Shown here piece after piece: positions 35,380-44,066 of a stretch of DNA of 64,000 nt (its first letter is position 1; every line of letters starts with the position of its first letter). A program made the position numbers and the translations under genes. The notes beneath the pieces are model-generated. The model was not told the origin of the DNA. It was given only the letters and a program-made list of their open reading frames with translations, and searched no databases. Source of the DNA: Oceanobacter antarcticus (GTDB lineage: Bacteria; Pseudomonadota; Gammaproteobacteria; Pseudomonadales; Oceanobacteraceae); assembly GCF_044962685.1 (NCBI RefSeq), contig NZ_JBBKTX010000017.1, forward strand, positions 51,546 through 115,545, given 5' to 3'.

Positions 35380-36294
35380 TTATGCAAGGCCACGTTCCTG
35401 TTCGCGAAATCCTTTTGGGGTGATTCCGGCCTGTTTGCGGAAAAAACGTGAAAAATAGGATGGATCGGTAAAGCCCAGCTGATAGCCAATATCGTTGATG
35501 GTATGGCTGGAATAGCGCAGCAGGCGTTTGCTTTCTTGCAGCATGCGATCGTGGATCAAGCGTTTGGGTGGGCAGTTGGCGACGCGTTGGCAAATATGAT
35601 TCAAATGGCTTTCAGAGACGCCGATGGCAGCGCAGTATTTGATCAGCGGCCAGCGTTGGCGAAATTCCCGTTCAATCAGCTCGGAAAAGCGGCGGAACTG
35701 GCGTAGCTCTTCGCTGTTGACTATTTGCGACGGGGAGGCGGCAGGGACAAGCCGCAGCAGTTGTAATAGCAACAGCCTGACCAGGGTTTCGAGCGCAAAA
35801 CGTTTATCGTTATTGTGTTGATTCCATTCATCTTGCAATGACTCCAGTGTGAGCACCAGGCGTTGCCACTGACGCTGGCCGTCTGCGTCAAGCTGGCGTT
35901 GTTCAATGCCGATGGGAACCACGCGTTCCGCTTCCAGATGGGTGTGCTGGCTATCGTGTAACAGCTGCCACAACAGGGACTCGTGCAGCGTCAGCACGTA
36001 ACCGGTGACGCCAGGTTCGGTCATAAAGGAGTGGGGTACCGACGGCGGGGTTAAAAAACAGCAGGCTCCCAGGCAGTGGTAGACCTGGTCGTCGATGTAA
36101 AAATGGCTTTCACCCCCTTCAATAAAGTGAATTTGCAAATAACGGGCATGCCGGTGCACCGGCATATCACGGCCAAAAAAATCTGCCATGCGGCCCAATA
36201 CATCGAAGTGGAGACTGGCATTTTCGTAATGGCGGTCGTAGTCCTGACCGATAACGATATTGGGAATCCATTCGTTCAGGTGATTAACGGGCAT
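35380..36294 (-). CDS. hpaA: AraC-family activator HpaA
   Basis: 304 residues: an N-terminal cupin sensor domain (GRMADFFGRDMPVHRHARYLQIHFIEGG, FLTPPSVPHSF) matching E. coli HpaA, and a C-terminal pair of helix-turn-helix motifs (AIGVSESHLNHICQRV; INDIGYQLGFTDPSYFSRFFRKQAGITP). HpaA activates hydroxyphenylacetate genes on binding 4-hydroxyphenylacetate or related acids. Start chosen at ATG 36294, where similarity begins. It follows hpaI in the same direction, with a palindrome in the gap. In E. coli HpaA drives hpaBC, not present here. Confidence 0.88.
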   Translation of the reverse strand: MPVNHLNEWIPNIVIGQDYDRHYENASLHFDVLGRMADFFGRDMPVHRHARYLQIHFIEGGESHFYIDDQVYHCLGACCFLTPPSVPHSFMTEPGVTGYVLTLHESLLWQLLHDSQHTHLEAERVVPIGIEQRQLDADGQRQWQRLVLTLESLQDEWNQHNNDKRFALETLVRLLLLQLLRLVPAASPSQIVNSEELRQFRRFSELIEREFRQRWPLIKYCAAIGVSESHLNHICQRVANCPPKRLIHDRMLQESKRLLRYSSHTINDIGYQLGFTDPSYFSRFFRKQAGITPKGFREQERGLA

Positions 36295-36329
36295 AGTTGC
36301 TTCTGGTTGATTTTTTATTGTGTCCTCTT

Positions 36330-36352
36330 GTTCCCACGTTCTGCGTGGGAAC
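36330..36352. repeat. GTTCCCACG-TTCTG-CGTGGGAAC palindrome (REP-like)
   Basis: A 9-bp perfect stem with a 5-base loop in the hpaI-hpaA gap. It is the same core as the palindrome at 30510-30536. It may act as an RNA hairpin between the genes. Confidence 0.6.
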
Positions 36353-36386
36353 ATCCGGCTCGGAGACCGGAGGTCTGACGCGGCGG

Positions 36387-37196
36387 TTAATACACCGAGC
36401 CTTTTTCCTGCTTCGGCGCTGCAATGGTCGCCTTGAATTCAGCCGCCAGTTCGGTGGTGGACTTCACCATCAAGCCGGTATCCGTGCCGACACCGACAAA
36501 TAAGGCACCCAACTCAATATAACGTTTTGCCAGTGCCTTGTCGGCAATCAGAATGCCAGGCGCTTTGCCTGCGGCGACGATTTTGACGATGGATGCTTCA
36601 ATCACCGCCTGTACGTCTGGATGGGCCGGGTTACCGATATGGCCCATGGAGGCACTCAGATCAGACGGGCCAATAAACACGCCATCAACCCCTTCGACAG
36701 CCAGAATATCATCCAACGCTGCCACACCTTGTGGGGTTTCAATCTGGATCAGCACGCACATCTGGTCGTTGGCGGTGTGCAGGTATTGGGCGGTACGGTT
36801 GAATTCCGAGGCCCGTGCCAACGCGCTACCCACACCGCGAATCCCCTGGGGCGGGTAACGGGTAGCAGCAACGACTTCGGCCGCCTGCTCGCCGGATTCC
36901 ACCATCGGAGCCAGAATGGTCTGGGCACCAAGGTCGAGGATCTGCTTAATGCGCACGGTATCTGGCCAGGCCGGCCGTACGATCGGTGTGACCGGATACG
37001 GTGCCATCGCCTGCAATTGCCCGAGCATGGTCTGCAGGTCGTTAGGGGCGTGTTCCGCATCGATTAACAACCAGTCGAAACCGGCTCCGGCAATCAGCTG
37101 GGCGGTGTAACTGTTGGCCAGTCCGAGCCATAAGCCGATCTGGGCCTGTTCGCCTGTCTGGATCGCTTGTTTGAACGTATTGATTGGGGCAGACAT
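36387..37196 (-). CDS. hpaI: 4-hydroxy-2-oxoheptane-1,7-dioate aldolase
   Basis: 269-residue class II (metal-dependent) aldolase of the HpcH/HpaI family. FDWLLIDAEHAPND (near 40-52, with the catalytic His), the phosphate/carboxylate-binding YPPQGIRGVG, IQIETPQGV and EGVDGVFIGPSDLSASMG with metal-binding Glu and Asp are all present. It splits the hydrated intermediate to pyruvate and succinic semialdehyde, the last step of the pathway. GGAGA precedes the ATG. It follows hpaH by 84 bp. Confidence 0.94.
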   Translation of the reverse strand: MSAPINTFKQAIQTGEQAQIGLWLGLANSYTAQLIAGAGFDWLLIDAEHAPNDLQTMLGQLQAMAPYPVTPIVRPAWPDTVRIKQILDLGAQTILAPMVESGEQAAEVVAATRYPPQGIRGVGSALARASEFNRTAQYLHTANDQMCVLIQIETPQGVAALDDILAVEGVDGVFIGPSDLSASMGHIGNPAHPDVQAVIEASIVKIVAAGKAPGILIADKALAKRYIELGALFVGVGTDTGLMVKSTTELAAEFKATIAAPKQEKGSVY

Positions 37197-37213
37197 ACCG
37201 TCTCCTTGATTGG

Positions 37214-37243
37214 GAATCGAAGCCTGCAGCCAGCCTTCGATTC
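37214..37243. repeat. 9-bp hairpin between hpaH and hpaI
   Basis: GAATCGAAG (37214-37222) and CTTCGATTC (37235-37243) pair around a 12-base loop in the spacer. No T-tract on the coding strand, so probably a processing or stability hairpin. Confidence 0.4.
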
Positions 37244-37280
37244 TGGTGTTCCTGGCTCCCGCGCTCCTGCGCCGTCGCCA

Positions 37281-38084
37281 TTATTTGAAGTAGCAGCTAA
37301 TTTGCCCGAGCTCGCCATAATCGACCTGAAAAGTGTCACCTTGGCGGGCGGCGACCGGACGGGTAAATGAACCACCCAGGATAATCTGCCCCGGTTCCAG
37401 CGTTATGCCATACGGGTGCAGGCGGTTGGCCAGCCAGGCGACGCCGTTGGCCGGGTGGTTCAAAACACCAGCGGCGACACCGGTTTCTTCAATCACACCA
37501 TTACGGTACATGATGGCACCGATTCGGCGCAGGTCGACGTCCATTGGTTTGATCGGGCGGCCTCCAAGGATAATCCCGGCGTTGGCGGCGTTATCCGAGA
37601 TGGTGTCGAAGACCTTGCGCGGACGGCCGGAGTCGGGGTCAATGGACTGTGAGCGGGCGTCGATCAATTCCAGCGCTGGCACCACATAGTCGGTGGCGTT
37701 GTAGACATCGAAGATAGTGCAGTTAGGGCCGCTCAGGGGCTTGGCCAGAATAAACGCCAGTTCCACCTCGATACGCGGCACAATGAAACGATCGGTCGGG
37801 ATGTCGCCACCGTCCTGAAACAGCATGTCGTCCAGCAGGGTGCCGTAATCCGGCTCGTTGATCTGGGAGGACATTTGCATGGCGCGGGAGGTCAAGCCAA
37901 TTTTATGGCCGATGATCTTGCGGCCTTCGGCCAGTTTCAGCTTCAGCCATTCGCTTTGTACTTTGTAGGCATCCGGGATGGTAATGTCCGGGTATTGCAG
38001 CGAAATCTGACGGATTTGCTGGCGATCTTTCTCAGCCTGGTTTAACTGGGCCGCACAGTCTTTGATGATGTCGTCTGAGAGCAT
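37281..38084 (-). CDS. hpaH: 2-oxo-hepta-4-ene-1,7-dioate hydratase
   Basis: 267 residues of the HpaH/MhpD hydratase family, in the fumarylacetoacetate-hydrolase fold. GRKIIGHKIGLTSRAMQ near 55-70, PDYGTLLDDM, PRIEVELAFIL with the metal-binding glutamates, and ALELIDARS are conserved. It adds water to the product of HpaG, giving the substrate of HpaI. Lies between hpaG2 (143 bp upstream, with a REP-like palindrome) and hpaI. Confidence 0.93.
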   Translation of the reverse strand: MLSDDIIKDCAAQLNQAEKDRQQIRQISLQYPDITIPDAYKVQSEWLKLKLAEGRKIIGHKIGLTSRAMQMSSQINEPDYGTLLDDMLFQDGGDIPTDRFIVPRIEVELAFILAKPLSGPNCTIFDVYNATDYVVPALELIDARSQSIDPDSGRPRKVFDTISDNAANAGIILGGRPIKPMDVDLRRIGAIMYRNGVIEETGVAAGVLNHPANGVAWLANRLHPYGITLEPGQIILGGSFTRPVAARQGDTFQVDYGELGQISCYFK

Positions 38085-38151
38085 ATTTTTCTTATCGAAG
38101 CGGCTCGGGGCAGCTTCTTACTCCTGTTAGAGGTGGTGTGCCGTATTATTC

Positions 38152-38163
38152 GGGGCAAGCCCC
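38152..38163. repeat. REP-like GGGGCAAGCCCC palindrome
   Basis: GGGGC-AA-GCCCC followed by CCTCCCGC resembles Pseudomonas-type REP sequences. It lies in the hpaG2-hpaH spacer. Only one clear copy was seen in the window. Confidence 0.45.
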
Positions 38164-38227
38164 CTCCCGCGATGGGATGTGTCCGGGCAGGTAGGGGCGC
38201 TTGCGGCCGATGTCTTTGGCGATCGGT

Positions 38228-38989
38228 TTACAGCGATTGCAGATACTGGCTTTCGTTGATGATGTAATTCACCAGACGGCCAACACCTTCTACTTCGGTC
38301 ACAATCTCGTCGCCGGGCTGTACGTCAGCCAGACCTTCCGGGGTGCCGGTGAAGATCATGTCGCCCGGTTCCAGCGTCATGATGGTGCTCAGATACTCGA
38401 CCAGAAACGGGATGTTAAACACCATGTCCTTGGTTGAACCTTCCTGCTTCAGCTCACCGTTAATATAGGTGCGCAGGGCCAGGTTGTGCGGGTCGGCGAC
38501 TTCAGCGGCATCGATGATATAAGGGCCAAGCGGCGTGCAAGTATCGCGGCTCTTAACGCGCAGGTTCGGGCGGTAGTAGTTTTCCAGATAGTCACGGATG
38601 GCGTAATCGTTACCGACGGTATAACCACCGATATAGTCCATGGCGTCTGCGCGGGAAACGTTTTTGGCGGTTTTGCCAATCACCGCCACCAGCTCACACT
38701 CGTAGTGCATGTAGTCGATGTTATCTGGGCGATAGGTGTTTTTACGGTGGCCCAGCAGGGTGTTGGGACCTTTCAGGAACACCAGAGGCTCTTCTGGTGC
38801 CTTGAACGCCAGCTCGGCCGCGTGGTCAGCGTAGTTCAGACCCAGAACAAACATCTTGCCGTCGCAAGGTGGCAGCCAGTTGGCGTCAGCTTCGGCGATG
38901 ATAGTGCCATCCGCCAGCAGGGCGTCATTGTTGTTATTAACGGTAACTGCCGTGACCTGGCCGTTGAACAGAATACGTGCGCGTTTCAT
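38228..38989 (-). CDS. hpaG2: HpaG2-type 5-oxopent-3-ene-1,2,5-tricarboxylate decarboxylase/HHDD isomerase subunit
   Basis: 253 residues, FAA-hydrolase fold. FVLGLNYADHAAEL, the metal-binding YECELVAVIGKTAKNVS, and FTGTPEGLADVQPGD are diagnostic. In E. coli HpaG is a fusion of two homologous halves; here they are separate genes, this one matching the C-terminal half. Together they decarboxylate and isomerise the ring-cleavage product. Start at ATG 38989 with GGAG eight bases upstream; starts 13 bases after hpaG1 ends. Confidence 0.9.
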   Translation of the reverse strand: MKRARILFNGQVTAVTVNNNNDALLADGTIIAEADANWLPPCDGKMFVLGLNYADHAAELAFKAPEEPLVFLKGPNTLLGHRKNTYRPDNIDYMHYECELVAVIGKTAKNVSRADAMDYIGGYTVGNDYAIRDYLENYYRPNLRVKSRDTCTPLGPYIIDAAEVADPHNLALRTYINGELKQEGSTKDMVFNIPFLVEYLSTIMTLEPGDMIFTGTPEGLADVQPGDEIVTEVEGVGRLVNYIINESQYLQSL

Positions 38990-39002
38990 CAGTGTGCTCC
39001 TC

Positions 39003-39779
39003 TCAGGCCAGTTCGGTTTTGCTATTTGATTCACTGCCAGTCTCAACCATCACTGGGTTTTCCAGGCGGCCGATGGCTTCAATCTCGATGGCAACCGTGT
39101 CTCCGGCTTTTAATGCCAGCTGTTCCGTGCGCTCTGGTGTACCGGCGATGATCAGATCACCGGCTTCCAGCGTCATAAAGCTGCTGAGGTAACTCACCAG
39201 TTCAGCAATACCGGTACGCAACCGGTCGGTGCTGGTGGTATGGGTCAGCTCACCATTGATAAAGGTTTTGATGGCCAGTGCTGCTACATCAGTGACGTCA
39301 TCAGCATCCACTATCCATGGGCCAATCGGGCAGAAGCCATCTCGGCACTTGGCTTTTACCGCCGGACGGTAAAAGGAATTTTCAGCCAGTGATACTTCGT
39401 TAACCACGGTGTAACCACTGATGTACTCGAACGCCTGCTCAGTACTGACACGGGTTGCCTGTTTGCCGATCACAACACCAATGGACGGGCCTGCATAAAT
39501 AGCCGTGCCATCGGCTGGCGTCGGAATGGGCGCACCGTAACCAATATGGGTGTTGGCGGTTTTAATGTGCAGAACCGGGCGCGTTGGCGGATTCACATGA
39601 GGCTTTTCATGGAACGATGGCTCCAGTTTGGCGTACAGCGCCTTGTCGTTCAGGGCGATACCAAACACGGTGCCGATGGTGGCTGGCAGCCACTGGTTGG
39701 CCTTCATGTTTTGTGTGCTATCAGTAGCGGTGACCAGGTCGGTTGCAACGCCATCCTTCAGGATGCGGCTGTGCCTCAT
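39003..39779 (-). CDS. hpaG1: HpaG1-type subunit of the homoprotocatechuate decarboxylase/isomerase
   Basis: 258 residues, FAA-hydrolase fold, matching the N-terminal half of E. coli HpaG: GTVFGIALNDKALYAKLEPSF near 47-67, a metal-site region GPSIGVVIGKQATRV, and IIAGTPERTEQLALKAGD. The residues after GPSIG replace the usual ECE pattern of catalytic FAH proteins, as in the G1 half. Start at ATG 39779 with GGAG upstream. First gene of the leftward G1-G2-H-I unit, behind an AT-rich control region. Confidence 0.88.
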   Translation of the reverse strand: MRHSRILKDGVATDLVTATDSTQNMKANQWLPATIGTVFGIALNDKALYAKLEPSFHEKPHVNPPTRPVLHIKTANTHIGYGAPIPTPADGTAIYAGPSIGVVIGKQATRVSTEQAFEYISGYTVVNEVSLAENSFYRPAVKAKCRDGFCPIGPWIVDADDVTDVAALAIKTFINGELTHTTSTDRLRTGIAELVSYLSSFMTLEAGDLIIAGTPERTEQLALKAGDTVAIEIEAIGRLENPVMVETGSESNSKTELA

Positions 39780-39882
39780 GGCGGGTTCTCCAAATCGGTT
39801 TCTTATTGGGAGGCGCATTCAGAACACCAGGCTGCGGTACTCTGAAAATCACCAGAATCCGGCTTTTCAGGACGAATTCATT

Positions 39883-39945
39883 TTAATGTATATGTTAAGT
39901 AGTTTTGCCGCAGAGGCTTTGGATGTCAATAAGTTAATATATTAA
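39883..39945 (-). promoter_or_regulatory. control region of hpaG1 with AT-rich dyads
   Basis: TTAATGTATATGTTAA (39883-39898) and TTAATATATTAA (39934-39945) resemble the TTAACATGTTAA sites at the hpaD promoter. Between them a minus-strand TTGACA (39924-39929) has no good -10 at 17 bp, which would suit an activator-dependent promoter (HpaA). Inference from similarity. Confidence 0.5.
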
Positions 39946-40176
39946 TTAGTGCGGTGGTCGTAGTTGGATGAGACTGTTTTGCAAAGGCTTCTATGGAAGG
40001 GTTAAAACCGACTCTGGTGCCTGTTGTTTTGAAAAGAAGGGGCATATCTGGTTGATTGGTTGTTGCCAGATAATAAATCAATACCGGGATACATCCCATG
40101 GGCAGCTGTATCGAATACCCGTGGTGCGACCTGCCCGAAGCCTTCGGGAACTGGATCAGACGCAACAACCCATAAG

Positions 40177-40200
40177 GGGATATCTATTTAATCCGGTGCC
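40177..40200. repeat. solo end of the RAYT-associated repeat, copy C
   Basis: GGGGATATCTATTTAATCCGGTGC matches the left end of copy A (3536-3559) with one change. No matching right end follows, so it is a truncated copy. The region 39946-40262 holds no gene. Confidence 0.6.
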
Positions 40201-40262
40201 CTTAGGGCACTGCTTGTTGCCTTGTTCTTTCCTTGCTCGTGGCATGTTATATGCCTTTTTAG

Positions 40263-40563
40263 GAGCCTGTCGGACGTAGGCGTTCGTCACGAGGGAAAGA
40301 CTGGTTTGAGCGATTTGTGCGCAAATTTGAGGCGAATAGTGGTTTTATTTAACCAGAATTTGCTCAAAAAAGAGCCAGATTCAGCTTTTCCGCCGTAGAG
40401 CAGCCCTCAGCCCGAAGGGTTATGGTTAAACATCCATCATGCGGTGTTGTTGAACTTGAAAAGGGCCCACCATTCTCTGCGTTTAACGCCTTGCCTGATG
40501 GATTTTTGCTCCATAACAGGACGCGTTAACTAATTGAGAACGCCCCCTAAGCCCGACAGACTC
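40263..40563. repeat. possible MITE bounded by GAGCCTGTCGGAC-type inverted ends
   Basis: The left end GAGCCTGTCGGACGTAGG (40263-40280) pairs as an imperfect inverted repeat with CCTAAGCCCGACAGACTC (40546-40563), matching at 14-15 of 18 positions. The ~300-bp interior has no intact gene. The right end overlaps the arfB stop codon by two bases. A lone copy of the left end is at 8118-8142 at the end of another gene. Confidence 0.45.
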
Positions 40564-41002
40564 AGGTGTCGACCTTACCGACTTTACCGCGCAGGTTTTT
40601 GATCTGCCCGCGCCGGGTTTTCTGATCGACCCGTTTACGCTGTGACGAGCGGGTGGGTCGGGTGGCGACTCTGGGTGGCAAAACAACGGTTGCCTTGCGG
40701 ATCAGCTCGGCCAGGCGCTCCAGCGCATCCTGACGGTTTTTTTCCTGGGTGCGGTGTTGCTGCGCCTTGATCACAATAATACCGTCTTTGCTGATACGAC
40801 TGTCGGAGGTATTGGCAAGGCGCTCCTTGATATAAGCAGGCAAGGACGATGCACCAATATCAAAGCGCAGGTGGATGGCGCTGGATACCTTGTTAACATT
40901 TTGGCCCCCAGCCCCTTGGGCGCGGATGGCCAGTAATTCGATCTGATGCAGCGGGACGGAGAGGCGGCTGGAGATGTCCAGTTCGGTTTCGGAGTCAGTC
41001 AT
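40562..41002 (-). CDS. arfB: alternative ribosome-rescue factor / peptidyl-tRNA hydrolase ArfB (YaeJ)
   Basis: 146 residues. The release-factor catalytic loop RAQGAGGQNVNKVSSAIHLRFD (GGQ at about 32-34) is followed by the basic C-terminal tail (TRPTRSSQRKRVDQKTRRG), which enters the empty mRNA channel of stalled ribosomes. It frees ribosomes stuck on mRNA lacking stop codons. Length is typical. Its 3' end touches the MITE-like element. Hemolysin III lies 24 bp upstream, same direction. Confidence 0.94.
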   Translation of the reverse strand: MTDSETELDISSRLSVPLHQIELLAIRAQGAGGQNVNKVSSAIHLRFDIGASSLPAYIKERLANTSDSRISKDGIIVIKAQQHRTQEKNRQDALERLAELIRKATVVLPPRVATRPTRSSQRKRVDQKTRRGQIKNLRGKVGKVDT

Positions 41003-41026
41003 GGCGTTCTGTTGGTTATAAAAATG

Positions 41027-41743
41027 TCAGCCAGTGGCGTCGGGATGGGATGCCGCAGACATCACTGGAGCGATGTTTGCTACGGGTAAATCCGCGAGGC
41101 CAAAGGCAATGGCCCAAAAATGACAGAATACGCCAGCAATCACAAATAAATGCCAGATTTCGTGGAAGCCAAAGGTGTCAGGCCAGGGGTTTGGCCATTT
41201 GCAGGCGTAAATAACCGCGCCTATGGTATAAAAAACACCGCCACAGGCCATCCAGATCAACGCACCGGTTGGAATACGCTCTATTGCTGGCTGGGCAGCG
41301 ACCATGATCAGCCAGCCCATGGCGATATACACCAGCGTAGACAGCCAGCGTGGTGCGGTGATCCAGAAGAGCTTCAGCGCCACGCCAAGCAGCGCCAGTA
41401 GCCATACGGTGCCAAGCAGCCACCAGCCAGTGGTGCCGTGGAGAGGCACCAGGCAAACCGGCGTATAAGTACCGGCGATCAGTAAAAAAATGGCGATATG
41501 ATCAATCCGTTTGAGCCAGGCAATCCATTGCTCGGAACCATATGACAGGTGATAGACCGCACTGCTGGCGAACATCAGCAGCATGGTGGTGCCAAATACG
41601 CTGAACGATACAATATGCCAGATGCTGCCATGTAGCGTTGCCTGGACACTCAGAATGCACAGCGCAACAATGGCAAACAGCGCACCGGCAAGGTGGGTGA
41701 GGCCACTGACTGGTTCGCGAAACAGCGGGCGACCCGGGTGCAT
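41027..41743 (-). CDS. hemolysin III family (PAQR) membrane protein
   Basis: 238 residues with seven membrane helices and the metal-binding histidine pattern of the family: SAVYHLSYGSEQ after helix 2, KRIDHIAIFLLIAGTYTP, and FGFHEIWHLFVIAGVFCHF. YqfA of E. coli is a relative. Despite the name, a haemolytic role is not established; the PAQR fold suggests a zinc-dependent amidase or a role in membrane lipid balance. Divergent from the GIY-YIG gene. Confidence 0.9.
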   Translation of the reverse strand: MHPGRPLFREPVSGLTHLAGALFAIVALCILSVQATLHGSIWHIVSFSVFGTTMLLMFASSAVYHLSYGSEQWIAWLKRIDHIAIFLLIAGTYTPVCLVPLHGTTGWWLLGTVWLLALLGVALKLFWITAPRWLSTLVYIAMGWLIMVAAQPAIERIPTGALIWMACGGVFYTIGAVIYACKWPNPWPDTFGFHEIWHLFVIAGVFCHFWAIAFGLADLPVANIAPVMSAASHPDATG

Positions 41744-41817
41744 TAAAAACTCCTTGGCGGGCTGTGAGGGGCCATAGTGGATAACGCAATGACCTTTTTG
41801 GGGTTTATACCGATTTT

Positions 41818-42219
41818 ATGGCAGCAAACAGTGTAGCGCGACTGAGTATACCGGCAGATCAGGTAAATTATGACGCCGACCTGGCAGAAGGTTCCTCTGA
41901 TATCAAACCTGCCACTGAATCTGCTCCTGACGCGGGCTGGTTTTTGTATTTTATTCGTACCCGCCACAACACCTTGTACTGCGGCGTTACGACGAATGTG
42001 ATTCGGCGCTTTCACGAGCACAACTCCGGTAGCGTGCGTGCTGCGCGGGCGTTGCGAGGCAAGGCACCCTTGCAGTTGGATTTTAGCTGGTTGTTGCCGA
42101 GCAAGTCGGTGGCACTGAAAGTCGAATACCGAGCGAAACGGTTGAGCCGACCCCAAAAGGAACGGCTGATCGCTGGAGACCGCACACTGCAACAGCGCTT
42201 GTTGCACGATGTGGCGTGA
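41818..42219 (+). CDS. GIY-YIG nuclease-superfamily protein (UPF0213/YhbQ-like)
   Basis: 133 residues; from about residue 41 the core runs WFLYFIRTRHNTLYCGVTTNVIRRFHEHN, with the first Tyr-containing strand, the YCG strand and the catalytic Arg, then the conserved RAARALRGKAPLQL and the Glu of ALKVEYRAKRL. YhbQ relatives are thought to act on damaged or branched DNA. The ~40-residue N-terminal extension is Ala/Asp/Glu-rich and not part of the domain. Weak ribosome site; ATG at 41818 chosen, but a later start is possible. Confidence 0.87.
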   Translation: MAANSVARLSIPADQVNYDADLAEGSSDIKPATESAPDAGWFLYFIRTRHNTLYCGVTTNVIRRFHEHNSGSVRAARALRGKAPLQLDFSWLLPSKSVALKVEYRAKRLSRPQKERLIAGDRTLQQRLLHDVA

Positions 42220-42385
42220 ATCGTGTTATGAGGCGCGCAGTGAAAGGTTTATCAGACGCAAGCTGAACACTTGTTACCGATACACTGCGTAATTGTTACA
42301 TGGATGTCATAACTTCGCTTTAGACTCCGGCGCCCTGTCAGTAGAATGACACGCAATTTATAGCGATACGGACACCATCATCATC

Positions 42386-43147
42386 ATGTTTGCAGCCATT
42401 TGGGCAACTCGCTGGTACCTGCTTCTCGGCCTGTTTACCTTTCTTGTATTTCTGGCCATCAATGCGCCATTACACTTCGTCTGGCGCATGCTGGAACCTG
42501 ATGTGCGGAATTTACCGGTCGATGTTCGGTCAGTAACCGGCACACTCTGGCATGGTCATCTCCAGGCCGAGCAACGACAACTTGGCCCCATTGATGCGGA
42601 GTGGCAGTTGTCGCCCTGGGCGTTGTTGACGGCAGCGGCTGAAGTTGACTTGACGTTGACAGCACCTGCGATCCGAATGAATGGTCTGGTGCGCCTGGAG
42701 GCCGATCAGCAGTTACATGTCACCGGGCTGGACGGTTTTGTTGATACTGATTTATTGAAGCCGTTACTGAAACCATTGCAGCTTGATCTGTCTGGCAACC
42801 TCGAAGCCAATGATGTGGCTGCCGTGATTGAGCTGGATACCCGGCAGCTGACGGCACTGGATGGCCGCCTGGTTTTCAGTGGTGGTGCGGCGGTTTTTCC
42901 GGTACAACGCAAACGGGTGACGGCTGAGGTGCCGATGCTGGTTGGGGTTCTGAGGATGGATAAAGAACGTGCGGTACTGGATGTGACGTCAATGGAAGGC
43001 CAGAAGCTGGTACAAGGGTTTATCCAGCCGGATGGCTGGGGTGGAGTGGCGATACGACGTCGCATGTTTGATGTGTTAGGGCAAACCTGGCCAGACAAAG
43101 CCGATGTGGATACCGTGGTTTTTGAAGTGTCACGAAAGATTCTATAA
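42386..43147 (+). CDS. gspN: type II secretion system protein N
   Basis: 253 residues with one N-terminal membrane helix (WYLLLGLFTFLVFLAINAPL) and a periplasmic beta-rich domain; VRSVTGTLWHGHLQ is the typical GspN opening. GspN is a small auxiliary inner-membrane part of the type II secretion machine. First of three genes N-C-D read together; 27 bp separates it from gspC. Confidence 0.88.
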   Translation: MFAAIWATRWYLLLGLFTFLVFLAINAPLHFVWRMLEPDVRNLPVDVRSVTGTLWHGHLQAEQRQLGPIDAEWQLSPWALLTAAAEVDLTLTAPAIRMNGLVRLEADQQLHVTGLDGFVDTDLLKPLLKPLQLDLSGNLEANDVAAVIELDTRQLTALDGRLVFSGGAAVFPVQRKRVTAEVPMLVGVLRMDKERAVLDVTSMEGQKLVQGFIQPDGWGGVAIRRRMFDVLGQTWPDKADVDTVVFEVSRKIL

Positions 43148-43174
43148 CCTGGGCGCCGATTCGGAGCAGTCGAT

Positions 43175-44062
43175 TTGGATAAGAATGTGGTAGAGCTGTT
43201 GCTGTGGCAAAAATGGATATTGCTGGCGGGCAAGCTGATGCTGACGGTGTTATTGAGCTGGCAGGCAGCACAGCTGGTGTGGCTGGTGGCCGCCCCGGCA
43301 CCGCTGGTATTAAAAGCGCCCGTTCAAGGTAATGCTGAGGCGGCAGATGGTCATGTGCGGGGAACCGCAGCCTATCACCTGTTCGGTGAAGCAACGGCGG
43401 TCGCTCCAGTGGTGGTACAAAAAGAAGTGGAAGCACCGGATACCCGCCTGAAGCTGACCCTGCTGGGGGTTAATCAGTCCTCGCGAGAGGAATACTCCAG
43501 TGCCATCATCTCTGCGGCGGGTCGGGCTGGGGAGTTTTATCGGATGGGGGATGCCGTTCAAGGCCGTACCCGGCTGGCCGGTGTGTATTCGGACAAAGTC
43601 ATTCTGGATACGGTGGGCAAGCTGGAAACCCTCAAATTTGACGAGCAGACAAGTCGTGGCTCGGATGTGCGGATTGTCCCTCGTGACGATACTGACAGGG
43701 GCAACCCGAGTGCCTCTAGCGGGCGTTCCGGTTCGTTAAAGGAGCGTTTTGGCAAGATCCGTAATGCCACTGAATTTGTCGATCTGGCGACGTCTGAACT
43801 GGAGGATGATCCGCTTGAAGCGCTGGGACGCATGGGGCTGGAGCCGCAAGGGGATGGTTTGGGCTATCGGGTGCAACCCGGTTCGCCGCTGATGCAGTTC
43901 AAACTCCGGCCAGGTGATCTGCTGTTGTCGATCAACGGCCAGTCACTCGGAGACCCCGCCAGTGATCAGAGCCTGTTGGCTGATTTGCAAAATACCGATA
44001 GCGTGCGTATCGAAGTACAGCGCGGCAATGATCGTTTCACCGTTAACCACAGGCTGAATTAA
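43175..44062 (+). CDS. gspC: type II secretion system protein C
   Basis: 295 residues: N-terminal membrane helix near 15-38, the periplasmic homology region (YHLFGEA..., TRLKLTLLGVNQS, YRMGDAV, GVYSDKVILD) which contacts the secretin, a Ser/Gly linker, and a C-terminal PDZ domain (LGYRVQPGSPLMQFKLRPGDLLLSINGQ) that helps choose substrates. TTG start with GGAG eight bases upstream. Four bases separate it from gspD. Confidence 0.93.
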   Translation: MDKNVVELLLWQKWILLAGKLMLTVLLSWQAAQLVWLVAAPAPLVLKAPVQGNAEAADGHVRGTAAYHLFGEATAVAPVVVQKEVEAPDTRLKLTLLGVNQSSREEYSSAIISAAGRAGEFYRMGDAVQGRTRLAGVYSDKVILDTVGKLETLKFDEQTSRGSDVRIVPRDDTDRGNPSASSGRSGSLKERFGKIRNATEFVDLATSELEDDPLEALGRMGLEPQGDGLGYRVQPGSPLMQFKLRPGDLLLSINGQSLGDPASDQSLLADLQNTDSVRIEVQRGNDRFTVNHRLN

Positions 44063-44066
44063 GGAT

